A DNA stretch of 64,000 bases from Methylocaldum sp. 14B (GCF_002005105.1 NZ_MSCV01000008.1:118717-182716), one strand, 5' to 3'. Positions 34,495 to 44,262 are shown, counted from the stretch's first letter. Numbers and translations: made by a program. Notes: a model not told the origin generated them from the sequence alone.

Positions 34495-36234
34495 ATGCAA
34501 GATCCAGTCGATCGTTCGCGCCGCCGCTTCATTTTTCAAACCGGTGTCGGTTTATTAGCCGCAGCGAGCATGCCGGCATGGGTGCGTGCCATGGAGATGC
34601 ACGGCATGCCCAAATTGACGCCCAATCGGGCGTCTCCCGCCTTCAAGCCCGATGTCGAGATCGAATTGGCTGCCCGCCAGGGCTCCATATCCATTCTGCC
34701 GGGCCAGGCGACCCGGGTGCAGCACTATACGGCCAAGTTGCTGAGTGGCCCGAAGGATACGCTGACCGAGCTGCCCAGTTGCTATCTCGGACCGATCATC
34801 CGCTTGCAAAAGGGCCAGAAAGTCCGCATTCATTTCCGCAACGACCTGATGGAACCCACTATCACCCATTGGCACGGACTCCACGTCCCCGCGCTGATGG
34901 ATGGCCATCCGATGTACATCATCGATTCGGGCGAGACCTTCGTGTATGAATTCGAAGTGATCAACCGGGCGAGCCTCAATATCTATCATCCGCATCCGCA
35001 CGAAATTACCGCGAAGCAGGTGTACTACGGTCTTGCCGGCGGCTTGATCATAAACGACGAAGAGGAGGCGAGACTCGAATTGCCTTCCGGCGAGTACGAG
35101 ATACCCATCGTCCTTCAGGATCGCCGGTTCAATGCCCAAAACCAGTTGATTTACGGTCCGCACATGCACGATCGGATGATGGGATTCTACGGCGACCGCA
35201 TCCTGGTCAACGGCCAGCCGAATGCCGAGTTCGAAGTGGCCAGCCGCGCCTACCGTCTCCGTTTCCTCAACGGCTCCAATGCCCGTATTTACAAACTCGG
35301 CTGGAGCGACGGCACGCCGGTGACCGTGATCGGCGTCGACGGCGGACTCCTGGAGTCCCCGGAAACTTTCCCTTACGTGATGCTGGCACCCGGGGAGCGC
35401 CTCGATGTCTGGGCGGATTTCAGCGGCCGGCCCAAGGGCACTGAGTTGACGATGCGCAGCCTGCCGTTCTCCGGCGTGCTGCCGATGATGGCCGAGCACA
35501 TGGGGGGGCGCGGCGGAAGGGGAGGCATGGGCGGCATGATGGGAGGAATGGGCATGATGGGCGCCATGGCCTTGCCCGTCGGCAGCGATTATCCCCTGTT
35601 CAAGATCCGCGTCACCCGCGAGACCGGCGAGAGCCCGAAGCTGCCGAGCCGGCTGTCGAAGATCGACCGCTATACGCTGGACGATGTCGCCAACCCCAGC
35701 AAGCCCGTGCCGATCGCCATTTCTGAGTCTCCGATGGCGATGCTGCTCAACGGCCGCTCCTATGCCTTCGACGATATTCAGCCGTTCGAGCGGATTCCGC
35801 TCGATACCGTGCAGCTCATGGAAATTTTCCATACTAGCGGCGGCGGACACGGCATGGGCCACGGTATGCGAGGCCGCATGATGGGAATGATGGGCGGCCA
35901 CGGAAGCGATGCTCAGCCAGAAGGGCAGGGCATGGGCGGTATGGGCATGAGGGGTGGCATGGGGATGATGTTTTCCATGGCGCACCCCATCCACCTGCAT
36001 GGCGACCAATTCCAGATCATCAGCCGCACCGTAGCCGTCGAGAGAGCGGACAGCTATGCGACGGTAAAAGACGGTTTAATCAGTAGCGGCTGGAAGGATA
36101 CCGTGCTGGTCATGCCTGGCGAGACCGTGCGCATGATCAAGCCGTTCCACCACTTCAAGGGCGTGTTCATGTATCACTGCCATAACCTCGAACACGAGGA
36201 CATGGGCATGATGCGGGACTTCTTGATCGAGTAG
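34495..36234 (+). CDS. Tat-exported multicopper oxidase with two Met/His/Gly-rich inserts
   Basis: 579 residues. The N-terminus SRRRFIFQTGVGLLAAASMP is a twin-arginine signal, so the folded enzyme goes to the periplasm. Copper ligands are complete: HWHG (125-128), HPHPH (165-169), HPIHLHG (497-503) and HCHNLEHEDMGM (561-572) with Met572 as probable axial type 1 ligand. Two low-complexity Met/Gly/His inserts lie at about 331-359 and 449-496, the second directly before the third copper motif. CueO and related cuprous oxidases use Met-rich segments to bind Cu(I), so copper detoxification or handling is likely. In a methanotroph, copper supply to methane monooxygenase makes this notable. The gene is monocistronic. 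Confidence 0.92.
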   Translation: MQDPVDRSRRRFIFQTGVGLLAAASMPAWVRAMEMHGMPKLTPNRASPAFKPDVEIELAARQGSISILPGQATRVQHYTAKLLSGPKDTLTELPSCYLGPIIRLQKGQKVRIHFRNDLMEPTITHWHGLHVPALMDGHPMYIIDSGETFVYEFEVINRASLNIYHPHPHEITAKQVYYGLAGGLIINDEEEARLELPSGEYEIPIVLQDRRFNAQNQLIYGPHMHDRMMGFYGDRILVNGQPNAEFEVASRAYRLRFLNGSNARIYKLGWSDGTPVTVIGVDGGLLESPETFPYVMLAPGERLDVWADFSGRPKGTELTMRSLPFSGVLPMMAEHMGGRGGRGGMGGMMGGMGMMGAMALPVGSDYPLFKIRVTRETGESPKLPSRLSKIDRYTLDDVANPSKPVPIAISESPMAMLLNGRSYAFDDIQPFERIPLDTVQLMEIFHTSGGGHGMGHGMRGRMMGMMGGHGSDAQPEGQGMGGMGMRGGMGMMFSMAHPIHLHGDQFQIISRTVAVERADSYATVKDGLISSGWKDTVLVMPGETVRMIKPFHHFKGVFMYHCHNLEHEDMGMMRDFLIE

Positions 36235-36296
36235 CCGCCGGGATTTGTCTGTCAACAATATCCCGCCACACCGGAAAACGATGGCGTTGTAGCGTT

Positions 36297-36451
36297 GTAG
36301 GGTGGGTTAGGCGCGCATCACGCCGAGTCCGCAAAGTTCCCTCTGTGTTTCTGCGCGCCGTAACCCACCAGGCAAGGCCGCGGAACCGGTGGGCTTCGCT
36401 TCGTTCTACCCACCATCGATGGGTTTCGCTTCGCTCTACCCATCCTACGCC
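36297..36451. repeat. GTAGGGTGGGTTAG-type palindromic repeats
   Basis: Inverted pieces tagggtgggttaggcgcg and cgcgccgtaacccacc, then two further short copies gggcttcgcttcg-ttctacccacc and gggtttcgcttcgctctacc. The family recurs at 44472-44508 and 54428-54509. It is a common intergenic repeat class, not coding. It fills most of the 292-base gap between the MCO and Rof-like genes. Confidence 0.75.
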
Positions 36452-36526
36452 TACGCCGGAAACATGAGGCGTAATCGTGTTTTCCGTCCAACTCGAGGCC
36501 GGCATCCTTCGCCGACGCCTGTCCCT

Positions 36527-36769
36527 CTAATCGGCTCTCAGCCGCTTTCCATCGACTTCGATCAGGCGGTCCAAGCGAATCTCCAACCCGCTCTTCAACT
36601 TCAGGAATTCCTCCTTGTCCCTGGCGTAAATATCCTCGATTCGGTCCTCGACGGTAACGGGATCGCCGGACGCGTCCCGATAAGTGATCGGGCACGTACG
36701 GCGTCTCACCGCGAGCGTTTCCAGTTCGTCGTGGAAATCGCAGCTGATGGGTTGGTAATGATCCGTCAC
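36527..36769 (-). CDS. rof: Rho-binding antiterminator (Rof/YaeO-like)
   Basis: 80 residues from GTG 36769. It starts MTDHYQPISCDFHDELETLA, very like the N-terminus of E. coli Rof (YQPINCDDYDNLE), and continues with the small Sm-like barrel (PITYRDASGDPVTVEDRIED, KSGLEIRLDRLIEVDG). Rof binds Rho and blocks its RNA loading. The start lies a few bases after the stop of the secreted cupin gene, so the two are probably co-transcribed, an unexpected pairing. Confidence 0.85.
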   Translation of the reverse strand: MTDHYQPISCDFHDELETLAVRRRTCPITYRDASGDPVTVEDRIEDIYARDKEEFLKLKSGLEIRLDRLIEVDGKRLRAD

Positions 36770-36778
36770 CGGAATGGC

Positions 36779-37291
36779 TCAGTGATGGGTATAGTCATGG
36801 AAGGATTTCTGAAAAAGCGGCGTCAGGGTTTCCCACAAGACTTCGCTTCCTTGCGCGATGAAATACGAGTCGCCGGGTGTCAGATAAGTGATTGTTCCCG
36901 CTGAATCTGTGATTTTGAGCACCCCGTGAATGACTTGCATGTGCTCGTCGAACGGGAAGACGATCCGGATCCTGGCTTGTCCGATCTGCTCGAAAACCCC
37001 GTGCACGGTAGTGTCGTCCGGAGGAGGTGGCGCGTCGAACCGCATCTTGATGGTCGGATTGCCCTTCAACACTGTTCCGCCTAGCGCCGGTATCTGGGAA
37101 GTGACATCCACGAAATCGGAATCGTCGACGATCCGTCCCATCTTGTAGATCATTACGCCGGTATTGGATGTGTTGGAGCCTTGAACGCCCTCAGTCGTGT
37201 CTGTGGTGCCGGCCCAACCATGACTAGCATAAAGGATCAAACCGGAAGCCATGGAAATCGCAATGCGCGAGATGGATTTTTGAGACTTCAT
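36779..37291 (-). CDS. secreted single-domain cupin-like protein
   Basis: 170 residues from ATG 37291 behind AGGGAGGG; the frame is open further upstream but without a leader. MKSQKSISRIAISMASGLIL, then YASHGWAG, is a signal peptide with a cut near residue 28. The mature part ends with a cupin-style beta barrel (RIRIVFPFDEHMQVIHGVLK, TYLTPGDSYFIAQGSEVLWE), resembling the EutQ/DUF861 type. The metal ligands of classical cupins are only partly visible (His in DEHMQVIHG). Function unknown; periplasmic. It is in an operon with the Rof-like gene. Confidence 0.65.
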   Translation of the reverse strand: MKSQKSISRIAISMASGLILYASHGWAGTTDTTEGVQGSNTSNTGVMIYKMGRIVDDSDFVDVTSQIPALGGTVLKGNPTIKMRFDAPPPPDDTTVHGVFEQIGQARIRIVFPFDEHMQVIHGVLKITDSAGTITYLTPGDSYFIAQGSEVLWETLTPLFQKSFHDYTHH

Positions 37292-37471
37292 CGATACCCT
37301 CCCTGAGTTTCCTTCGATTGCTGTTGAGCAAGAACTAGCGGTTCCTTCGAAGAAAGGAACGCGACGGAAGGGTATATATCCCAAAAGGGCTTGTCAGGCA
37401 AGCGGACGTCCGGGCCGCCTGAGCCGGCTGTATGACCGATCGTTGACTCGGCCGATTGGCGGATATGCCGG

Positions 37472-37990
37472 TTACTTCTCGCTGTGGTCGACGTAGATCA
37501 GACGATCGGTCGCAAATCCGAGCGCTTCGGCTTTCGTGACCAGGTGGTGTAGTACAGAGGATTCCAGTGTCTTCTCTCTCGCCAATATCCACAAATACGA
37601 TCGGGTGGGGCCGGAAACGAGGGCGTAGGAGTAGTTCTCCTTGTCCAGATCGATAATGTTATAGCCGCCGTAAAAAGGCCCGAAAAACGAAACCTTCAGC
37701 CGGCCGATGTTCGGACTTTCCACGAAATAGGCTTTGCCTGTCGCTTCCCGCCATTCCTGCTTTCGGGAGTCGAAGCCCCGGTTGACCACCTTTATGCCGC
37801 CGTCCTCCCGAAGGCCATAAGTCGCGGTGACGCGGGTCAGGCCCCGTTCGAACGAGTGGTCGAGGCGCGCGATTTCGTACCAGGCGCCGAGATACCGGCT
37901 CAGTTCAAAGCCATGAACGGGCGAAACGCCTTTGGGGATACCGGCGCATCCCGCGAGAAATAGGGTGGACAGGAGTGCCAGCAGTTTCAT
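37472..37990 (-). CDS. blc: bacterial lipocalin (outer-membrane lipoprotein)
   Basis: 172 residues. The signal MKLLALLSTLFLAGCAG has a lipobox (LAGC), so the protein is lipidated at Cys15. The lipocalin signature is clear: RYLGAWYEIARLDHSFERGL near the N-terminus, VVNRGFDSRKQEWREATGKA, LKVSFFGPFYGGYNIIDLD, and the terminal YLWILAREKTL. Blc-type proteins bind lysophospholipids or fatty acids at the outer membrane. The start overlaps the stop of the upstream DUF2956 gene by four bases, so they are coupled. Confidence 0.93.
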   Translation of the reverse strand: MKLLALLSTLFLAGCAGIPKGVSPVHGFELSRYLGAWYEIARLDHSFERGLTRVTATYGLREDGGIKVVNRGFDSRKQEWREATGKAYFVESPNIGRLKVSFFGPFYGGYNIIDLDKENYSYALVSGPTRSYLWILAREKTLESSVLHHLVTKAEALGFATDRLIYVDHSEK

Positions 37991-38484
37991 TGACCGTGAT
38001 TCAGCCGAATGGCCTTATAGAAGAACCACCCGGAAAACCCGGCAAACGCCATGGCGGCGGCCAGGGACGCCCAGACGGGCAGGGTGAAAGGACCAAAGCT
38101 TACCAGCCATCCGGCGACAAGCGATACGGCGAGGATGCCGGCCATAATGGCGAAGACTCCTCCGCCGAGGAGCAGCATTCCGCTGATACCCGATTCAGCG
38201 AGGTCCAACGTGAAATCCGCTTCATCCTCCTCCCGCTGTTGGCCGGTTGACTCGACCTGTTTGAGTTTGAGCGCTTTCTTGCGCACTTTATCCCGTTCCC
38301 GGGCCTTGGCGCTCTGCTGTTTCTTGTAAAGCTCGATGCCTTTGGCGATACCTTGCGCCACCAACTTGGTTTGTTCCTTGGTTTGCCCCGGCTTCTGGAT
38401 ACTCCTCGCGACCTTGAGCGCTTCTTCCTGGATGCTTTCGTTGATTTGAGTCTGAATCGACGGTCGAGAATCGGTCTTGGACAT
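37987..38484 (-). CDS. DUF2956-like membrane protein
   Basis: 165 residues. The N-terminal half is hydrophilic and contains QEEALKVARSIQKPGQTKEQ, TKLVAQGIAKGIELYKKQQS and AKARERDKVRKK, the mark of DUF2956. The C-terminal half adds two membrane helices (about 98-122 and 128-152). Function is unknown. Overlap with the lipocalin gene suggests a joint envelope function. Confidence 0.75.
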   Translation of the reverse strand: MSKTDSRPSIQTQINESIQEEALKVARSIQKPGQTKEQTKLVAQGIAKGIELYKKQQSAKARERDKVRKKALKLKQVESTGQQREEDEADFTLDLAESGISGMLLLGGGVFAIMAGILAVSLVAGWLVSFGPFTLPVWASLAAAMAFAGFSGWFFYKAIRLNHGQ

Positions 38485-38640
38485 GGTGTTTCAGAAGAAT
38501 GAATTTAATTTCCTCACGTTAGTCCAGGAATGGGGCGTTTGACAATTGCTTTCATAAAGCGAGCCGGATTCAAACGGGTTGCCTCGGCCATCCCGGAGGT
38601 CTATTTATTCAAGGTATCGATCTCCCGGAGCTTATTACTC

Positions 38641-39753
38641 GTGATTTCAAAACCCGCAATCGACGCCGAACGGATTCGAAAGGCCGTGCAATCGGGCAAG
38701 GCAGCCGATGCCGAAAGCGGCGGTTTGCGCTATGTCCGATTCGTTCACGATTTCGAGGATATTGCGCGCGGCACCGTCATCTTCGACGAAGGAACCGTTT
38801 ACGGCTATCCGGCCATCGGGCGGCTGCTCGCGCTGCGAACCGGGCTCGCGAAGCAACTTTCCGGTCCTTTCTGGATGGAGGAGAAAATCGACGGTTTCAA
38901 CATCCGTGTGACCCGAATTCAGAGCAGCCCCATCGCCCTGACCCGCGGCGGTTACGTTTGCCCGTTTACCACCGATCGCCTGCCGGATCTGCTCGACACG
39001 GCGATTTTCGACGACCAGCCGGATTTGGTGCTGTGCGCCGAGGTCGCGGGGCCGGACAATCCCTATATAGAGAGCGCGCCGCCGTTCATTTCGGAAGACG
39101 TGAGGCTGTTCGTGTTCGACCTGATGCGGCGGAACAGCCCGCGCTTTCTGCCCCAGGACGAGAAAATGGAGCTGATCCGCCGGTACGCCCTGCCGTCGGT
39201 CGAGATCTTCGGAAGTTTCGAAACCAGCGATATAAAACCCATTTCGGACATCCTGAAGCAACTCGACGAGGAAGGCCGCGAAGGCGCCGTGTTCAAGGAG
39301 GATTCGCCCCGCCAGCGGCGCACCAAACATGTCACCGGCAGCGCCAATCTTTCGGACATCCGAACCAGCGTCTACAGCCTTCTGGATTTGTCGCCCGAGT
39401 ATTTCACCAGCCGAATTCTGAGACTGGCATTGTTTGTCGACGAGCAGGAGCTGGAAGGATTCGACGATTTGAACCGGCGGGCCGGGGCGGCATTCCTGGA
39501 CGGTTTGCAGGAAGCCATCCGGCAGCACCGCAGCGAAGGCCGGGTTTCCCACCGCTTCCGCTGCCGTTTCCGCGATCCGGAAAACGCCCGCCGCTTGATC
39601 AAATATCTGAAACGGGCCTCGGGCCACGTTCAGGTCGTCCAGCGGGAGTTGAAGCCGGAGGGCGGATTCTGGCTACTGGAGTTCGACCGCATCTATCCGT
39701 CGCTGAACGGTCTATTGAGCGACTGGCTGGCCGGGAAAGTGGTGTTCGATTAG
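38641..39753 (+). CDS. ATP-dependent RNA ligase, Pab1020 (Rnl3-like) family
   Basis: About 370 residues if started at GTG 38641 behind GGAG; an ATG at 38530 would add 37 residues but lacks a ribosome site. Nucleotidyltransferase motif I is [11 protein letters not shown], with the AMP-accepting lysine (about Lys82). Further motifs are [24 protein letters not shown], the motif-IV-like [11 protein letters not shown] and RRTKHVTG. The length and the C-terminal dimer domain fit the archaeal-type Pab1020 RNA ligases. They join 5'-phosphate and 3'-OH RNA ends, possibly circularising RNA. It overlaps tail to tail by 42 bases with the RNA ligase partner gene. Confidence 0.82.
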   Translation: MISKPAIDAERIRKAVQSGKAADAESGGLRYVRFVHDFEDIARGTVIFDEGTVYGYPAIGRLLALRTGLAKQLSGPFWMEEKIDGFNIRVTRIQSSPIALTRGGYVCPFTTDRLPDLLDTAIFDDQPDLVLCAEVAGPDNPYIESAPPFISEDVRLFVFDLMRRNSPRFLPQDEKMELIRRYALPSVEIFGSFETSDIKPISDILKQLDEEGREGAVFKEDSPRQRRTKHVTGSANLSDIRTSVYSLLDLSPEYFTSRILRLALFVDEQELEGFDDLNRRAGAAFLDGLQEAIRQHRSEGRVSHRFRCRFRDPENARRLIKYLKRASGHVQVVQRELKPEGGFWLLEFDRIYPSLNGLLSDWLAGKVVFD

Positions 39754-40323
39754 CGTTTCCAGAACGCTGCGGAGGTTTTCCGGCATCAGGATTTTTACGC
39801 CGACCTTGTCGGCCCATTTCCGAAGTCCCTCGTCGGCGGATATCAGGACGCCGTCCAATTCGTACGCCAGCAGCAGCACGTCCATGTCTTCGCGGCTGTC
39901 GATGATGCCCTGCCGCAGCGCTTCCCGGTAACGCTCCCTGAGCCGATTGATGACCCGTCCCGCGTCCTGGATTTCGCCGGTTTCCCGGGCGGCCTTGGCG
40001 TATTCCTCGGCGATGTGCTGGCCGCGGTCGATGCGCTTGCGCACTTCTTCGATGAGTTCGTAAACGATCTGGGCGGGAATCTGCAAGTTGAACTTGCGCG
40101 GCGAGCGGATGCGTACGCTGGCCTCGAAAGCCGGCGGCAGTTCGCCCATGTTTTTCATGAGGCGGAGCTCGTCGTACACCGAGCGCGGCATGAAACATTC
40201 GACGGACGTCTGGCGGACCAGTTCGAGAAAGCCGAGTATGGCGCTCGGCGAATCGACGCCGAATTGGGTGTAGATGTCGGGATTGGTGAAAACGCTGGTA
40301 TCGAGGACGAAGCGCTCGGTCAT
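39712..40323 (-). CDS. RNA ligase partner protein (MJ_0950 family, PIN-like)
   Basis: 203 residues. It begins [20 protein letters not shown], with an early Asp8 as in PIN nucleases, and has conserved acidic residues near [18 protein letters not shown] and [16 protein letters not shown]. This pattern matches the family found beside Pab1020-type RNA ligases in archaea and some bacteria. A nuclease activity on RNA is plausible from the fold but not shown here. The 3' end overlaps that of the ligase gene on the other strand by 42 bases, which fixes the pair as a unit. Confidence 0.82.
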   Translation of the reverse strand: MTERFVLDTSVFTNPDIYTQFGVDSPSAILGFLELVRQTSVECFMPRSVYDELRLMKNMGELPPAFEASVRIRSPRKFNLQIPAQIVYELIEEVRKRIDRGQHIAEEYAKAARETGEIQDAGRVINRLRERYREALRQGIIDSREDMDVLLLAYELDGVLISADEGLRKWADKVGVKILMPENLRSVLETLIEHHFPGQPVAQ

Positions 40324-40554
40324 GGCGGCTCCTGCGCGGGTTTTGGAAGGTTATAGCCAACCGGGTTGCGAACCGTCAACCGTTACTGCATGCGATTCGT
40401 GACCGGCGAGCAATGCTTTTCATTACCCTTGGAATCACCCCGGCCGCACACGTTGCAAACCTGGCATAAGGGGAATATGTTGAATCCGGCGGCCTAAGCC
40501 TGAGGAGAATGCCCCGAGTGCGGACGTATCCGCTTATTCACTGAGAGGAGTTGC

Positions 40555-40938
40555 ATGAATCTGGAAAAAGTCGTCTTTGGTTTCTTCATCGTTCTCGCCG
40601 CCACGCTCAACTTTGGCTTCTTCGTCGGCGAAATCGACAAGCCTCATCTTCATCATGTCTCCGAGTTGTTCGCCGCCATCGTGGTGAATCTGATCGCCAC
40701 CGTGCTCAAGTTCGGCGATCGCACGCAGATCGGCGCGATTCATCTGGCCACCAGCCTGGTGGCCGACCTTCAGTTGATCGCCGCGGCCGTGGACTGGGGC
40801 TATGCGGTTTATATGTCGGCCGAGGGGCTGACGCCCGGAGCCATGGCCAGCGTGGTTTCGCTTGCCGGCGGTGCGATGCTCGCCAATCTCATTTCGGTGA
40901 CGATGCTGATCGCCGAGACGGTAATGCTGCGCCGATGA
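40555..40938 (+). CDS. small membrane protein (DUF6394-like)
   Basis: 127 residues with about four hydrophobic helices (residues 5-25, 38-52, 62-82 and 98-122). A motif FVGEIDKPHLHHVSELFAAI lies after the first helix. AGAGGAG precedes the ATG. The stop overlaps the start of the K+ channel gene (ATGA), so the two are translated together and the protein may be a channel subunit or modulator. I know no defined function. Confidence 0.7.
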   Translation: MNLEKVVFGFFIVLAATLNFGFFVGEIDKPHLHHVSELFAAIVVNLIATVLKFGDRTQIGAIHLATSLVADLQLIAAAVDWGYAVYMSAEGLTPGAMASVVSLAGGAMLANLISVTMLIAETVMLRR

Positions 40939-42647
40939 ATACAAGCCCGATAAACACCGCCTTTTTTGTCGCGCTCCGCCACATGCGGGCGCCGCTGATC
41001 TTCTTGATCGGGATCTTTGCGATTTCGGTGGGCGGGCTGGTGCTGATTCCCGGTGTCGATGCGCAAGGAAATCCCTGGCGGATGGATTTCTTCCATGCGC
41101 TTTATTTCATCAGTTACACGGCAACGACCATAGGCTTCGGCGAAATTCCCTACACCTTCACCGACGCGCAGCGGCTTTGGGTCATCTTCTGCATTTTCCT
41201 GTCCGTGATCGGCTGGGCCTACGTCATCAGCAAGCTGTTTGCCGTGATTCAGGACCGCGGTTTCAAACAGGCGCTGACCGGACAACGCTTCGCCCGTTCG
41301 GTAAGAAGGCTGGGAGAACCTTTCTATCTGATTTGCGGTTACGGTGAAACCGGCCAGTTGCTGGCCCGTTCGCTGGATTATCTGAACATCCCGTTCGTGG
41401 TGATCGACATCGATCCCGAGCGTATCGACGAACTCGATTTGCAGGATTATCTATTCGATGCGCCAGGCCTGGCCGGAGATGCCCGGCTGCCGAACAATTT
41501 GATCATGGCCGGCTTGACCCACCCGAACTGCGTGGGCGTCATCGCCCTCACCAACGACGACTCCGCCAATCTCGCCGTCGCCATCGCGGTACGGCTGTTG
41601 AATCCGGAGATTCCCGCATTGTGCCGGGCGACGACGGTCGACGTGGCCGCCAACATGGCATCCTTCGGTACTCGGCACATCATCGATCCGTTCGAGAAAT
41701 TCGCGGAATATCTCGCGCTGGCGATACGGTCTCCCGGCTCCTACCGACTGCTCGAATGGCTGACAGGGCTGCCGGGCACGGAACTGGCCGCCGAGCGGGT
41801 GCCGCCTCGCGGGAATTGGCTGGTGTGCGGCTACGGGCGATTCGGGCAGGCGATCGTTCGTCATATCACGCACGAACAGTTGGACGTAACCCTGATCGAC
41901 CCGAAGCCGCCCAGCCGCGAAACGGCTCTGCCTTGGGTTCTCGGCGTGGGCACGCGCGCCGAGACGCTGTGCGAGGCCGGGGTGAACGGCGCGGTGGGCA
42001 TCGTCGCCGGTACCGACGACGACATCAACAACTTGTCGATCGTGGTCACGGCGCGCGAGCTCAACCCCAATCTATTCGTGGTGCTCAGGCAAAACCTGCA
42101 GGCAAACCGCGAATTGTTCACGGCTTTCGATTCCGATTTCACGGTGGTTCCGAGCGAAATCATCGCGCACGAATGCCTGGCGATCCTGACGACGCCGCTG
42201 CTGTCGCGCTTTCTCGCGATCGTGAAGCGCAAGGACGATGCCTGGGCCGACGATGTCATCGCCCGGATTTCCGCCGTCACCGGGACGCTCGTTCCCGCCG
42301 TCTGGAGCGTGACCCTCGATTCTCGGCAGGCCCCGGCCGTCGCGGAGATGATCCACCGCTCAGCGATTGGTTTGGACAGCCTGATGCGCGATCCCGTCGA
42401 CCGGAATCGGCATCTGCCCTGTATCCCGTTGATGGTGGTGCGGAGCGCCGAGGACATCGAGATTCCTGCGCCGGAGCTCATGCTGCGCGAGGGTGACAGC
42501 ATCCTGTTTGCCGGGATGTCGTCGGCCATTCCGGACCAGCAGTCGATACTCCGCAATCTCAATGTCCTGAATTACGTTTTGTTCGGCACGGAGGTTGCCA
42601 GCAGCTGGCTTTGGCGAAAGCTGACCGGCGCCGAGGCGGGACTCTAA
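40935..42647 (+). CDS. potassium channel protein with two TrkA-N (RCK) domains
   Basis: 570 residues from ATG 40935. Two or more N-terminal helices surround a pore segment SYTATTIGFGEIPYTF, where TIGFGE stands for the TVGYGD selectivity filter. Two RCK/TrkA-N domains follow with NAD-type loops ICGYGETGQLLA (about 137) and VCGYGRFGQAIV (about 303), and TrkA-C-like ends (about 470 and 545). It should pass K+ (or Na+) under nucleotide or redox control. It overlaps by four bases with the DUF6394-like gene. Confidence 0.87.
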   Translation: MNTSPINTAFFVALRHMRAPLIFLIGIFAISVGGLVLIPGVDAQGNPWRMDFFHALYFISYTATTIGFGEIPYTFTDAQRLWVIFCIFLSVIGWAYVISKLFAVIQDRGFKQALTGQRFARSVRRLGEPFYLICGYGETGQLLARSLDYLNIPFVVIDIDPERIDELDLQDYLFDAPGLAGDARLPNNLIMAGLTHPNCVGVIALTNDDSANLAVAIAVRLLNPEIPALCRATTVDVAANMASFGTRHIIDPFEKFAEYLALAIRSPGSYRLLEWLTGLPGTELAAERVPPRGNWLVCGYGRFGQAIVRHITHEQLDVTLIDPKPPSRETALPWVLGVGTRAETLCEAGVNGAVGIVAGTDDDINNLSIVVTARELNPNLFVVLRQNLQANRELFTAFDSDFTVVPSEIIAHECLAILTTPLLSRFLAIVKRKDDAWADDVIARISAVTGTLVPAVWSVTLDSRQAPAVAEMIHRSAIGLDSLMRDPVDRNRHLPCIPLMVVRSAEDIEIPAPELMLREGDSILFAGMSSAIPDQQSILRNLNVLNYVLFGTEVASSWLWRKLTGAEAGL

Positions 42648-42737
42648 GGGTACAGTCCATCTTGGCCACCTGGTGGACGGACCGTTTGCCGCTATGACAG
42701 ACTTTTTCGATTGACGACCCTGCGAGAAGACATACCG

Positions 42738-44150
42738 ATGACCATTCACCCTGACGCACTGCGGCAATCCATCGATGAATTTTGGGACCGAGAGATCCTG
42801 CCGACGCTCATCGATTACATCAAGATCCCCAACCTGTCGGTTGCGTTCGATCCTGACTGGCAGGCGAACGGCCACATGGAACGGGCGCGCCGGCTGGCGG
42901 TGGACTGGCTGAACGCGCATCCTGTTCCGGGCTGGACCCTGCACGATCTCAGCATTCCCGGCCGGACGCCGCTGCTGCTCCTGGACATTCCGGGGGATTT
43001 GGACAAAACCGTGCTGATCTACGGCCATCTGGACAAGCAGCCGGAAATGGAAGGCTGGCACGAGGGTTTCGGGCCGTGGACGCCGGTGCTCAAGGACGAC
43101 AAGCTCTACGGGCGGGGCGGCGCGGACGACGGTTATGCGCTGTTTGCCGCGGTTGCCGCCTTGAAAGCGCTGGAAGGGCGAAAGCGCCCTCGCATCGCGA
43201 TTCTGATCGAGTTCTCGGAAGAAAGCGGATCGCCCGATTTGCCGCCTTATCTCGAACGCTATGCCCATCTGATCGGCAAGCCCGAGTTGGTGATCGCGCT
43301 CGATTCCGGAGCCGGCGACTACGAGCGGCTTTGGTCGACCACCTCGCTGCGCGGCCTGGTGAGCTGTATCGTCGACGTGAAGGTGCTGACGGAATCCGCC
43401 CATTCGGGCATCGCCAGCGGCATCGTCCCTTCGTCCATGCGGATCATGCGCCAGTTGCTGGACCGCCTGGAAGACGCGGCGACCGGCGGCATTCGCCTGC
43501 CGGAACTCAAGGCGGAGATTCCGGTTCAACGGCGGGAACAGGCGAAAGCGGCGGCGGCGATACTGGGCGGCGGCCTGCTCGAAAGTTTCAGCGCGGTGCC
43601 GACGCTCCGTCCGGTGAGCGACGATCCGGCCGAACTGCTGCTCAACAGTACCTGGCGTCCAACGCTTTCGGTAGTCGGGCAGGGCGGCATGCCGCCGCTG
43701 CAATCGGCCGGCAACGTGCTGCGCGCGCACACCGCTTTCAAGCTGTCCTTCCGCCTGCCGCCGACGGTGGACAGCCTAAAGGCCCAGGACGTCATCCGGC
43801 GCGTGCTGACCGCCGAGCCGCCTTACGGCGCCGAGATTTCCGTCGAATTCGAGCAGGCCGGAACCGGCTGGGACGCCCCCGCCCTGGCGCCCTGGCTGGA
43901 GCGGGCCACGAGCGAGGCCTCGCAAACCTTCTACGGCCACGATGCGGCCTATCTGGGGCTGGGCGGCAGCATTCCCTTCATGGGCATGCTCGGCGAGCAA
44001 TTCCCCGAAGCCCAATTCCTGATTACCGGCGTTCTGGGCCCCAAGAGCAACGCCCACGGGCCTAACGAGTTTCTGCACATTCCCTATGCGAAGAAGCTGA
44101 CGGCGTGCGTGGCATATATTCTGGCGAGATACTCGGAGTTGGCGGGCTGA
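42738..44150 (+). CDS. M20-family metallopeptidase (dipeptidase-like)
   Basis: 470 residues from ATG 42738; an in-frame TTG lies nine codons upstream. Metal and catalytic residues of M20 enzymes are complete: YGHLDKQP (His97, Asp99), RGGADDGY (Asp130), EESGSPDL (Glu161-Glu162), ALDSGAGDY and the late NAHGPNEFL. A lid/dimer domain occupies about 210-370. It hydrolyses peptide or N-acyl amino-acid bonds with two zinc ions in the cytosol; the exact substrate is unknown. It is a single gene followed by repeat-rich DNA. Confidence 0.9.
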   Translation: MTIHPDALRQSIDEFWDREILPTLIDYIKIPNLSVAFDPDWQANGHMERARRLAVDWLNAHPVPGWTLHDLSIPGRTPLLLLDIPGDLDKTVLIYGHLDKQPEMEGWHEGFGPWTPVLKDDKLYGRGGADDGYALFAAVAALKALEGRKRPRIAILIEFSEESGSPDLPPYLERYAHLIGKPELVIALDSGAGDYERLWSTTSLRGLVSCIVDVKVLTESAHSGIASGIVPSSMRIMRQLLDRLEDAATGGIRLPELKAEIPVQRREQAKAAAAILGGGLLESFSAVPTLRPVSDDPAELLLNSTWRPTLSVVGQGGMPPLQSAGNVLRAHTAFKLSFRLPPTVDSLKAQDVIRRVLTAEPPYGAEISVEFEQAGTGWDAPALAPWLERATSEASQTFYGHDAAYLGLGGSIPFMGMLGEQFPEAQFLITGVLGPKSNAHGPNEFLHIPYAKKLTACVAYILARYSELAG

Positions 44151-44262
44151 ATATCCAGCCGTCCAAATGTGTAGTCTGGCTTGAGCAACGAAACCCGGCA
44201 ATTTCGCGGGGTTGCCGGGATTCCCTCTTCATTCCGGGGTGCTTTTGGGACACGTGGGAGTC

